Shown one piece after another: positions 1 through 11,297 of a stretch of 64,000 nt of DNA (its first letter is position 1; the number at the start of each line of letters is the position of its first letter). The position numbers were made by a program, and so were the translations under genes. The notes under the pieces were generated by a model. It made no database searches, was not told where the DNA came from, and saw only the letters and a list, made by a program, of their open reading frames with translations. Source of the DNA: Glycine soja (Eukaryota > Streptophyta > Magnoliopsida > Fabales > Fabaceae); assembly GCF_004193775.1 (NCBI RefSeq), contig NC_041005.1, positions 9,426,501 through 9,490,500 on the forward strand, written 5' to 3'.

Positions 1-130
1 GGTGTGTTTGAAAATATTGATTGTTCTGATGCCTTCAATACTTCTCAAGTATTGATATGATTTTGTATTTTGTTAAAGTAAGTAAATGAATGTCCCTTGA
101 AGACTAAACATGTATTATCCCTTTTGTAAG

Positions 131-1185
131 TATTTTCTACCCGTGATGACGTTTTGCATTGGACTCGCTCTATTGCGTATGATATTGGTTTTGTGGCAGT
201 GATAATGAGGTCAGACACAGATACTGGAAAGAGAGGAAGGACCTCATATATTTTAATTGGTTGTGAGAGAAGTGGAAAATATATGACATACAAGAAAGAT
301 TTAGTACGAACAGTTACTGGCAGTAGAAAATGTGGATGTACCTTTAAGCTGCGAGCGAAACCAGTGTTAGGAGATGAAGGATGGATGGTGAAGTTAATAT
401 GTGGGAGTCATAATCATGCATTGGCTAAGTCATTCGTTGGACATCCATATGTTAGTCGACTAACTAAGGATGAGAAGATTATTATTGGTGATACGACAAA
501 GTCAATGGTGAAACCAAAGAATATTCTTCTGACATTGAAGGAGCACAATGCCACCAATTGTACAACAATGAAGCAAGTATACAATGCAAGATATGTTTAC
601 CACTCTTCTATAAGAGGTAGTAATAGTGAAATGCAACAACTAATGAAACTTCTTGAACGCGATCAATATATTCATTGGCATAGATTGAAGGATGAAGATG
701 TTGTACGTGATATATTTTGGAGTCATCCTGATGCAGTGGAATTAACCAATGTCTTTAATTTGGTATTTCTCATAGATAGTTCCTACAAAAAAAACAAATA
801 CAGGATGCTTTTACTTGACATTGTTGGTGTGACACCAACTGGGATGATATTTTCAGCTACATTTGCCTATTTAGGGGGAAAATGTATAAGCAATGTTGTT
901 TGGGCTCTGGAACGATTTTCAGGTATTCTTTTGAGACGTGACACAATCCCTCAAGTTGTTATTACCAATAGAGATTCAACATTGATGAATGATGTGAAAA
1001 CTGTTTTCCTTAAGGCAACCAACTTGTTGTGTTGGTTTCACATTGATAAAAATGTGAAGACAAAATGTAAGACCCTTGTAGGTCAAAAAAATGCATGAGA
1101 TTATGTCATCGAAGCATGGGGGAGTGTGGTGGATTGTCCTTCTGAGCAAGAGTTCGATGATTGCCTTATTCATATTAGAAAAAAA
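131..1185 (+). pseudogene. Mutator-like (MULE, FAR1-type) transposase, decayed
   Basis: The frame encodes a FAR1-like zinc-binding region (CGC followed about 25 residues later by HNH) and then a MULE transposase core. The core contains LIDSSYKKNKYRMLL, TPTGMIFSATFAYL and LLCWFHIDKNVKTKCK, the usual order in FAR1/MULE proteins. The open frame runs back to an AG at 129-130, so the 5' part is an upstream exon or lies outside the window. A TGA at 1096-1098 falls where Trp is expected (NA-stop-DYVIEAWGSV), and the same frame continues for about 27 codons before similarity ends near 1185. The usual TDR catalytic motif reads TNRD. The stop and the 3' truncation make it inactive. The opposing PMD pseudogene may have belonged to the same element (inference). 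Confidence 0.85.
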
Positions 1186-1254
1186 GGCATGTTTACCAAA
1201 GATAAAAGGAAGAATAAGTGCTCTAAGTTTGCAAGCAAAAACTACTACAAGATG

Positions 1255-1535
1255 ATTAGGATTTTGGGTTTAGAGATTTTGGGTTATGTTTTAGGATTTA
1301 TGATTTATGGTTTAGGGTTTATGGTGTATCGTTTAAGGTTTATAGGGTTTAGTGTATAGGATTTAATTATGTTAGGGTTAGGGGTTTAGTTAGGTTAGTG
1401 TTGCAGGTAACTTGTTTTAGGGTTTAATGTTTACTTATTTTAGTCTTTAGGATAACTTGTTGTAAAGTTTAGGCTAACTTTTTAAGGGTTTAGGGTTTAC
1501 ATGGTTTAGTGTTTAGGGTTAATATGTTTAGTTAA
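1255..1535 (+). repeat. Degenerate telomere-like (TTTAGGG)n sequence
   Basis: The stretch is dense in variants of the plant telomere unit: GGGTTTAG, GGTTTAGGGTTTA, TTAGGGTTAGGGG and AAGGGTTTAGGGTTTA, separated by diverged copies. It lies between the 3' ends of the transposase and PMD pseudogenes. It may be an old interstitial telomeric tract or telomere-like simple sequence internal to the transposon. Confidence 0.6.
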
Positions 1536-1664
1536 ACAACATAATAGCGAAATACCACATAAACACAGTTGAAAACCATAGTTATAATATACATAGCGAG
1601 TCAAATAAGAAAATTGTTAAGCATTGTTCAGTCATATTGCACACAAATATCCTATAGTACTCAG

Positions 1665-3710
1665 TCAATCGCAAATGTCTTCATCATCGTCTAGCATCAT
1701 CTTTGTCCTGTGTATCCCTCCTTTATCTGTATTGAACATAAACATTTCTTTGGTTAGTGACACTTCTGGCTAATCTTAGACAGTGCTTAGTTAGAGTGTA
1801 TGCATCAGTTTCAGCAGTGACCATCCTCTTGTGGATCATGCGTTCCAAACTTTCTAGTATCCTTTGGCAAGTGGCCTATGTCATTCATAACAAAGTAAAA
1901 AATACCACATACAAAGCATGACAAAAAATATTACTAATATTGAATTGAAAATATATTATACCATTGCATGCCGAGGCATGTCTGCATTGGCAGCCACAAG
2001 TACAAGTGGTTGTGGCATAGTTGCTGACTGAACGGGCAACACAGGTGGATCTGGTACAATAAATGTATCATCATGCACCATGGGTGGATGTCTAGGAGGA
2101 TCCACAAGTTGAAGCAGACTCGTGAATCAATGAGATATCCTATAGAACTTGTTCATGTAGTCTGTTGCACACTGACCACAAGAACTACAAAATTTGTCCA
2201 ACCAGTGCAAGGTATTATGAAAATCGAAGCCATTTATCGTCAATATCCTTTATGGACAAGGATGGATCAGTAGGTACTAGAGGAATGGTCTGAACATAAT
2301 TAAACTGTCACACGACCCTCTCTGGTTAGTGTCTGACAATAGATGAACCACATCTCAGATGTCTAGAAAATAATGAAATTAGCTTAAATTCTCTTAATGC
2401 ACAATGGTCACCATAAGGTATCCAGCACACAACATATGACGTCAACCTATCCAAGCGCTTACGATACGTCACCACTAGTAATGCCTTCCCAGACTTCCAG
2501 CGACAAACACGTGGTTTCCTCTCATGGTAATCCATCAACAATAATGGATGCAATTGAAGGGAAATACTCGTAGATTCATGATGGCACATATAAAAAATAC
2601 AAATAAAAATTCTAATCATTGTGACAACATATAAAGTTCAAAACATATAACTGGAGGTAAAAATAATTATAATTACCTATAACAGAGTGATATATCATAC
2701 AAGATGTTTTATCGTATACTCTGACGCAACATTTAGATTGTCATACATATGGACCAATGCAGCCACTCCCCACTAATAGCCTCCAAATTGGCTGAGGTCA
2801 CGAAATGTGTCCAAGAATACCATATTGATGTGTGTGACACTCTTGTTAGCAAAGAGTGTGCAACCTACTAGGTGCAGTAAATATGCTTGAGCTGCTAGGG
2901 TCCACTATCTTGTGTCACATTTGCTACAATAAATGTCTCGCAACTAGGTTAGGCGAACATATGCCCTTTTGCATTGAAATGTGTCATCCTTTGCTTTTTG
3001 TGTACTGACATCAAGCAACTCAACTAACAAGTCCACGACTTGGTCTACATCAAGAGCATCAAAGGTATAGAAGGCACTTGTAATGGGCAGATGTTATAAG
3101 GATGTCACATCATCAAGGGTTATGGTCAGCTCTCCTATTGGTAGATGAAAACTACTAGTTTCCTTGTATCACCACTCCGCAAAAGCAAATAAAAGTCCCC
3201 TGTCACCTGTCTCAAACGAACATGTAATCAGAGAACTTAATCTTGTAGCAACCACTATGCCTTCAATCTCAGCTGCAGGCCTTCCAAAATTTTCTACCTT
3301 GCTCCCATGAAAGGCCAACTTTAACTCAGTATGTTCTTGCAAAATAATTAAAATTAATTAGTTCAAATAAAATGATAAATAGTTATTCAAATATGATATA
3401 TTTAAACAAATAACTACCTCTATTACCCAAACTTTGGTTGTCATATGATTAGCATATGACGTCAACACTAATGTATCATGGGGCTCGCCTGGAAACCCTT
3501 TGTATCAACATCAACATGATCCGTAATTGGCTCCTGAGGCTGCTCATGAACCTCTTCAGCAGCATGATCCATATAGTCAGCATCCACGGCAACAGCTGCA
3601 ACTACTTGTTATCTACGTGCAAATGTTGTCAGCCTTCAATGATGAAAGGTTTCTTCCTCATCACCAGCAACCTCTATACCTAAGGATCTTCCTAAAACTC
3701 TACCTAAAGT
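1665..3710 (-). pseudogene. Plant mobile domain (PMD; 'phosphatase 7 long form'-like) pseudogene
   Basis: Reading the minus strand from about 3700 down gives the hallmark segments of PMD/MAIN-like proteins in order: GFPGEPHDTLVLTSYANHM; after a probable intron HGSKVENFGRPAAEIEG; FHLPIGELTITLDDVTSL; AQAYLLHLVGCTLFANKSV; YRKRLDRLTSYVVCWIPYGD; QFNYVQTIP; and a C-terminal ETDAYTLTKHCLRLARSVT. At least eight in-frame stops and several frame changes interrupt it, for example near 3104, 2950 and 2336, so it is long dead. PMD proteins occur as host genes (MAIN/MAIL) and inside transposons. Here the domain sits beside a MULE transposase in convergent orientation, which favours a transposon origin (inference). 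Confidence 0.8.
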
Positions 3711-3779
3711 TTAGCACAATCCTCTGGTTCTAATCATAATCTATAAATTTGCACATAAATATCAGGTAATGTCATCGTT

Positions 3780-4720
3780 AAAATAATAGTTGACTTTCAT
3801 ATTTCAAAACATTTTTTTCATTTTATTACTCAAAAACTAACTAACAAATTAACTAAAAAATATTCTAAAACCATAATGTATTATTAAATGTAGTATATTT
3901 TAACTAATGTATAAAAAAACTTAAATTAACATTAAATGATTAATCTAGCAAACTAAAATACATCATCAAAAACAAACTACAATTTTATTTTAAAAATTAT
4001 AAATTAATTATTCGTTAATAAATATTTAATTATTTTATAAATAATTGTTTTAATACTTTTATATATTCATAAATCAATGTAGAAATTCATTTTTTAAATT
4101 TTTTTAGTTGAAATCATTAATTCTAGCAAACTAAAATATATGATCAAAATCAAAGTACATTTTTTTTATTTCTAATAAATTACTACTTTATTATTTTATA
4201 AATAATTATTTTAATAATTTTAAATATTTTTAAATGAATGAAGATATTAAATTTTTAATAGTTTTTTAACTTCCAAACAATATTTATATGAATCTTTAAT
4301 ACTATAAATTTTTTAATATTTATACAATTACATTTATACAAATATATTAATAAAAAAAACATTTTTCTTATACAATATTACCTATTTTTTAACTAAAATT
4401 TAAAATATATACATTATAAAAATTTTCAATTTTTGTTATTTAACTATTTACAAAAATAATTATTTTAAATATATAAAATTATTAACATATTTATTTATAA
4501 AATAATTAAATAGCAAAACAATTTATAAATTCATTTTTAAATAATTAAATTTATTAAATAAATAATTTATTTATTAAATTTTATTTAAAAATAATTTATT
4601 AAATTAAATAATTATATAAAATTAACAACAATAGTTATTTATAAAATAATTAAATAACAAAAAAATTTAAACATTAAATTTTAAATAAAAATTTTACAAA
4701 AATATGAATTTGTATAGTTC
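3780..4720. other. Extremely AT-rich spacer
   Basis: Nearly a kilobase made almost entirely of A and T with short direct repeats such as AAATAATTAAAT. No coding signal is visible on either strand. It may be transposon interior or a matrix-attachment-like tract; nothing in the sequence decides this. Confidence 0.6.
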
Positions 4721-4721
4721 A

Positions 4722-5060
4722 TGCGGATTGACAATCCATATAGGTTATAGAGGTTACCGATATGTATACATTCAATACACAGAAAAGAAAAAAATAAACG
4801 CAGAGGTACAACAGAACTCACAGTAGCTCACGATGGTAATAGCGAGACCATGGCAGACACCAACGACGAGCACACACAGATTAATGAAGATGAACCACAG
4901 TTTGATGAAGATCCGCCATGGATTGAAGAGATGAAGATGAGTGAATTCGAGAGGAGAAATGAAGTGAGCATGAGTGAATGAATGGTGCAGTGATGGACGG
5001 ATTCTCAATCCGTATTTGAGAGGAGAAATGAAGTTAGCATGAGTGAATGAAGGAGGGGTA
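4722..5060. repeat. Short palindromes and a duplicated 36-bp block
   Basis: ACGGATTCTCAATCCGT at 4998-5014 is a perfect 7-bp inverted repeat with a 3-nt loop. A related CGGATTGACAATCC lies near 4725. A block beginning GAGAGGAGAAATGAAG occurs at about 4948-4983 and again at about 5017-5052 with one or two differences. A 39-codon plus-strand ORF from 4851 (starts MADTNDEHTQ) ends inside the first block and is not recognised. Confidence 0.5.
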
Positions 5061-5199
5061 AAATTGGTTTTTCATTATATATGCGGGGTGTAGAAGAAAT
5101 GATGTTGGGTATAGGAAGAAAATCTATAATGAGAGGACCTTCAGTATGGGCCGAGATGGTCTCGGTATTTGGTGAACCAATGGGGTATTCGGGCATTCT

Positions 5200-6869
5200 A
5201 AAGAGAAAGAAATAAAAGAGATGATGTATATGATCAGTGGTGCAATTGCAATGTAATAAGAAGAAACAGATATAAGGAAATAATGAATGTTAATTTGGTA
5301 TTTGATCTATTGGATTGTTGATAAAACGTCACTCTTCAAGAAATCAAAATCACCATTTATATATATCTTGGATTGGAAAGAGGCTGCTAGAAATTTATTA
5401 CTATTATTAATATGAACTATCATTCGTATAGCAACGTGAAATTGGTGAGGACAACTCAAAGTATAAGGCCCAAAATGTCACGATTTGAAAGTCATGCAAT
5501 AGATAACTTGGCCGGTAGACCAACAGAAAAAACTTTAACTTGCAAGATCAAGGAGAAGGTAATTGTTTTATTTTTTTCATATGGGAAGGTAGTTGGTATT
5601 GGATATATAATAAACAGGGACAACTGGACAAGGGTACCCAGCCTATTTACATGAAAGGAATACAAGTTACATGAGAGAAAGAAAGACAACACGCATTCAC
5701 TTTCTCAACATAACTAGATCCTTTAACAAAAACCAACGAAAAAAAGAGAAAAATTGTAGAAAGAAAGACCAACACATGCACATTCACTTTCTCAACATAA
5801 CTAGATCGTATAACAAAAACCAACGAAAACTATACAAAGAGAAAAATTGTAAACTATCCCTTATTCCTTCACACTTGGATCTGTATTCGTAAGAATTGTC
5901 CCATTATAACCCATAATCACGTACCAATTATGATTTAGGTATTAATTGTGAAAATTGTATTTATTTCTCGAAAAAAAAATAGTCTTAAGATAGTAAAAGA
6001 ATTTTTACTGAATAATTCTATTAATAAATAAATATTTGAGAGTGAGATATAAAATTTATTTTCGATTATGAGTTCCTTTTAATCAAACAAGTAAGTTCTT
6101 AGTTTTTAACTTAATAGAGAATTGTTTAATATTTAATATAAAATATGATAATAATTTCGATAAATATATCCATTTTAGTTATAATAAGGTTGTAATGCAT
6201 AGGTTAATAAAATTACTTTTGATAAAAATGTTTTTGATTTAATAATTAGTTTGTAAGTAATTTCGATAATAATAAGTGAGAAATTATATACATACATGAT
6301 AACCTGCTGAACCGTTGTCAATTTCAATGGTAGGTGTGTTAGTGTTTTAGAAATTAAGTGATTGTGTATCAACCCCCTTTATTACAATATACAAGTTCTA
6401 TATTTATAGAATACAATTTATAACTACCCGTAATGGGTACAAACTTTCCCTAAATCTTCACCATTGATAATTTTGGTCTTTGATATCTACCATTAAGTAT
6501 TTTCAATTTTCACCGTCGATAACTTTAGTCTTCAATCTTCACCCTTGATAACTTGTATCTTTAATCTCCACCGTTAATATCTTCTAGTATCTTGATGCTT
6601 TCTAAATATTCATTTCTTCTATCACCATACAATTAACCAATATTAAAAGATTATTTCTCGATACTTTATCGAAGATAATTTCTCGATAATAAAAAATGTC
6701 AAGTTAATATTAGGACAATCAAAATCCAACTTCCCCTGTATCAACTTTTGCATAAAGATATGAAAATAAACCCTTTAACCACATGCAAGTATGCACCGAA
6801 AGAGCCAGTACCGTATCCCATGCACATTTCTTCAAAATACAACAAACCTTAACTAATCACTTCCCTAAC
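5200..6869. other. Unassigned region with ORF remnant and short repeats
   Basis: A plus-strand ORF around 5412-5654 includes SRFESHAIDNLAGRPTEK and TLTCKIKEK, which look protein-like, but the family is not recognised. From about 6455 to 6590 there is a degenerate repeat of roughly 30 bp based on TTCACCRTTGATAACTTT. The rest is AT-rich without a gene. Confidence 0.4.
5672..5850. repeat. Tandem duplication, about 88-bp unit, two copies
   Basis: The block with CATTCACTTTCTCAACATAA, CTAGATC and AACAAAAACCAACGAAAA occurs twice head to tail, first unit about 5672-5755 and second about 5757-5850. The copies differ by a few substitutions and a small indel. No function is evident. Confidence 0.75.
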
Positions 6870-7702
6870 TAGGAGTGTAAGCGGGATACCCATGAATCCA
6901 AAATAATTCAAATCAATCTAAATAATTTGGATTAGATAATTTTTATGTTTGAGTTAGAGTCAAACCGAACCAATTAAATCTATTGAATTTTAGATTAGAT
7001 CACAAGTTTTTATATCTTAACTCGTTGATCCATTAATTTGTATTAAATTATTATTATTATTATTATATATTTTTAAATTTTAAGAAAATCAAATGCTAAT
7101 TTAAGTAAGTGAGAGATTGTCTCCACTCTGAATTTTTTGTGTATAAAAAGAAACTGCAGAATTTTGGATAAGAGAAGGGAGAAACTGGAAGGAGATTAAA
7201 TTTTGTTTTGTGCTTGGTAATGTGTTAATTGAATGGAGTCACGTGCGTACGGTTGGGTGGTGAGAATTTTTATTAGTCAGCTATGAAGGAAAAATATTAT
7301 TCAGTGAGAGAACGGATGTGTTGTTTACTTTAGAAACGAAGGAGACCACTCAAAGCTTGCATATGGAGGGGGATCCACATGTGCAACAGTGACACCATCA
7401 AAAGAGGGGTATGGAAGAAACAGTTGTGTGTCAACATCATAAAGTTTTTTTTTTTTTAATAAAAAATTTAACAAAAAATATGTGTCTAATTTATTTAATA
7501 AAAAATTTAACTTATAAAAAATATTAAATTTTAAAAAATCAAATATTTTGACTCGTATCTAATTTAAATCATTTATAAATAGATTGTTTTATTTTAATTT
7601 CATTTTTTTCTTTAATCAATCTAAATTAACTTTTTTAAATTTAATTAAATTGAATCACGAATTTAACTAAACTCAACCTAAACTTCCTTGCTTATACCTC
7701 TA
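6870..7702. mobile_element. hAT-like inverted-repeat element (non-autonomous)
   Basis: The left end TAGGAGTGTAAGCGGGATAC is matched in inverse by the right end, whose complement reads TAGAGGTATAAGCAAGGAAG. Ends of the type TAGRGGTGTAAGC are common in small plant hAT-like elements. The flanks are AT-rich, while the core (about 7120-7440) has a more balanced composition and includes GTCACGTGCG with a CACGTG G-box. No transposase is present and no clear 8-bp target duplication was found, so the boundaries are tentative. Confidence 0.5.
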
Positions 7703-10700
7703 TTGTAACATATTTATTAGAAGTTATCCTCCCACACCATCCATTACAACATAACATCCAACATATAATTTCAAAATCAATTTGTAGTCATTATGGATCA
7801 AAACTACAACTATTACAAAAATGATTTATTACAACGTGCCAATAACGACAGTTGACAAAAAACTTGTTTGAAGAGTGCGTGATGAAAATATTGTAATTAA
7901 GTTCATTGACAACCAAGATGATGAAGATGATTTTGATTTCGCGAATTTTTTCTTTTAAATATGACGACGTGCTTGATTATGAGCTCTTGGTGGAATTGGA
8001 AGGAGAAATTATCGTCCGTCTGAGTAGTCCCGTCATAAATTTTTTTATATCATATGAGCATGCAATAATTTTTCCAATTGTAAGACAAGAAACGTGTAGA
8101 TCAATTTTTTTTTTTCCTCTTCTTTTTAGCGTATTCAATTCTCTTAATTTTTTAACTTCCACGGGAATACTGTTGACACTTCCATTTTTCATTTTGAATC
8201 AATTATATTTTATTTATAGATTAAATTTGTAATCTTATAATTTTTTGTAATATCATTTAGTATATGATATATATATATGATGGAATTAATAAATTCAAAA
8301 CTAATAGTTTCACTTAATTAATACTGATAAGATTAGTTATGAAAGAATAAAAAGACCCAGCACCTAACTAAATTCGATCATTATCACTCACAAGTCACAC
8401 CAGTAAGTACTCTTTATTGTCTAGTCAAGCTCACACACTTCACATGCATTTGTTGCACCTTGAACTCGCTCTAATGGATCATGAAAAGTTCATTGACCTC
8501 CTTAACCTGCTATTTTTTAGTACCCCCCTAGCTTACAATATCAACCTGGTACGCATTGTCCAAATATCTGAATATTACTCTATTGAATTGAATTCTAATC
8601 TGAATGTTGGAGTTTTCTTAACTTAGGTACACCTCCTCCTCCTCCTAGCAAACACAAACACCAGGGGGGCAATTATAAAAATTTAAATAAATCATTCAAT
8701 AAATATATACCATTAAATGTTATACAACATACTTGTAGTTATAAATTCTAAAATATTAATTAACTAATAATATATCAAAAGATTAATAAAAAAAATTAAT
8801 TATATTTATACATATGACGAATTAAACATTTTTTAAAATTACAAATGTCAATCATTAATTTCATAAGTCAAGACTCTTTATAAACTTTTGAAAAAATTAG
8901 TTTCTATATTAAACATAATTTTTACAAAAATGCCTTATTAATTATTTTCTAAAATCGACTAAATAAATTGTGTGTTCGCTAGATTAACTATCTTTGACTT
9001 GAAAAAATAATTATCTTTTTTATAGCAATAACACATATTATCTACCATTAATTTGTTTCATCAATGATGTATCTGAACTCATGTAATCAAGGTAAGAAAT
9101 TTGCTAGAACCTCACAAGCAATGGTCATAATGACAAAGAGGAGAAGAGAAAAATAAAATATATACACAAATAATAATGTTAAGAAGAGAGAATAGTTATT
9201 GGTAGTATATGTTATTGCTCCATTCACAAAGTTAATAAAAATCTTTAATTCTCAAATTAATTATTGCTATTATGAATTTAATATAAAGGAAATCTTAATT
9301 AATAAAAACATTTTATAGCAATTGCAATAACTTTTACTTTTAAAATAGCAATAATGAACTTATAAGGAAGAAACAAATAGCTAATAAAATTAAAAAATGA
9401 TACACGAATATTAATTTGTTTACAAAATGAAACAATGTTATTTCCACAATAAAGATTGTAAACCAGAATATATAATATTTGTCTAAATTAATTTCCTTAA
9501 GACTATATGGTAAATAAAATATTTTGCCAAAAAAAGAATACCACATGAAAATAAATAACATCATGTTAAGCATCATACATCATGTTATCATATATATATA
9601 TATATATATATACCATCCCATGCCCCAACACTCAAGGACTGCAACAAGAGCCCCTTCAAGAACCTAGTGCCGAATATACCGCTTAGTCACAAGATTCATT
9701 TTAAAAAGAAAAAAAAATCAAAATGTCAAAAAATAAATAAATTAAAGACATAAAAATCAATTTTATAGAAATTAAAATTATATTTTATTACTATCAGATA
9801 AGCATTTACCAACTCATTGCTCATTATCATACTTTTTGTCTATGCAGCCTTTCTCGATACCTGCTGGTCCCTAAATTCATTTATTTTAAAAGAAAAAAAC
9901 GGTATTTCGAATCCGAAATCAGGTGGACGGTAAATAACAACCGTTAGATATATTAATAAAATATTCAGAAGAAGGAACACTTGCTTAATTGGTATTTTTT
10001 AATATATTTGAATTATTTTTTTATGTATAATATTTTTTTTACCTTTTTTTTGTTTCTAATTTCATCCGTGCCACGTTAATTTTCTGTTGGTGGTTTCTTC
10101 AATTCTTTCCAAGTACCAAATCAAAATCTCTATTCATAATTTCAAAACCTCAAATTTAAGAATTAAAATCATTATCTTAAAATTAACATATTTCTCAACA
10201 AAAAATAAACAACCAATTCATTCCAAATTTCAAATCCTCCAACTCAATTGAGAGCAACCGAAGAAAGATCAACAAAAAAATCAAGCAACTTCATGATTGT
10301 GATCAACTAAACAAACTAACCAGAATCCAACAAATAACACAAAACAAAAATGAAACAAATCGTGCTACTGATTTCTTCAATTTGCCATATCAGAAAACGT
10401 ACAACAAATAAATAAAAAAGGAAACGAGAACATTAACCACTCACTGTAGTTGACGACGAAGGTTAATTTACGTCATGCAGAGGAGGAAGCAATGGATTGT
10501 GAAATCAAAGCAAGGCAAAGGGCAACACTAAGCACCGTAGTGATTCTCCCATCAGTGACGGTTTCGAGGGAGAAGAGGTTGTGGTAGGTTGAGGCAAAGT
10601 CCAAAGTGAGATTTAAAGTAAAAATTTAAAGTCTTTTTTTTTTATTTTAAAGAAAATAGTGATAGTGGAGTGTTTTGGTCAACACGTATGACCTTTTTGC

Positions 10701-11297
10701 TTTAAAAAATTAATAAAAAAAATGTTGATAAATCTAAAGTGCAATTTTTGTTTATTTTATCCTTGCACTGATCTTGGAGAAAGGAAGATGACGAAGTGGA
10801 TCCGTAAAAAATTCAGAGAAAATGAAAGAGAAAGAGGATTCAGATTAAAAAAAAATTAAAACTTTTAGTAATTATTTATTATTTTAAAATTTATCTTTTT
10901 TAATGATTTTAATTTTTTTTTCTTCAGGTTATTTTTTAACCTTCCACATGTTAGACACGTTTTTAGATCTTCACCTTAGCCAGCACCATAAATGACATAA
11001 TATACATGATTGGGTGAGTTTTATTATGAACACGTGTGTTAAATTTTCTCGTGGATGGAGATGATTAAATTTTATTGATGAAAATAAAAAAAAATATATC
11101 AAAATATTTATAATAACTTACACACTTAATTAATTAAGTTAGATTTCTTTGACGAGATAGATAAATATTTGTTATATGAAGTTATAACTAGAGGAAATGG
11201 ATCCTAGTGACTAGGTTTTATATATTGATATTTTTGTAAAAAGTAACATTCTATTGAATAATTGAATTCTAATACTTGTTATCAACCGTTAAGTTGC
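7703..11297. other. Gene-poor AT-rich region
   Basis: No recognisable gene. ORFs near 7906-8232 and 8417-8626 look like chance frames; the second contains MHLLHLELALMDHEKFIDLL but matches nothing known to me. A less AT-rich patch at about 10440-10620 might be a gene or transposon remnant. Simple A/T runs dominate elsewhere. Confidence 0.4.
9591..9612. repeat. (TA)11 microsatellite
   Basis: Uninterrupted alternating TA. Confidence 0.95.
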
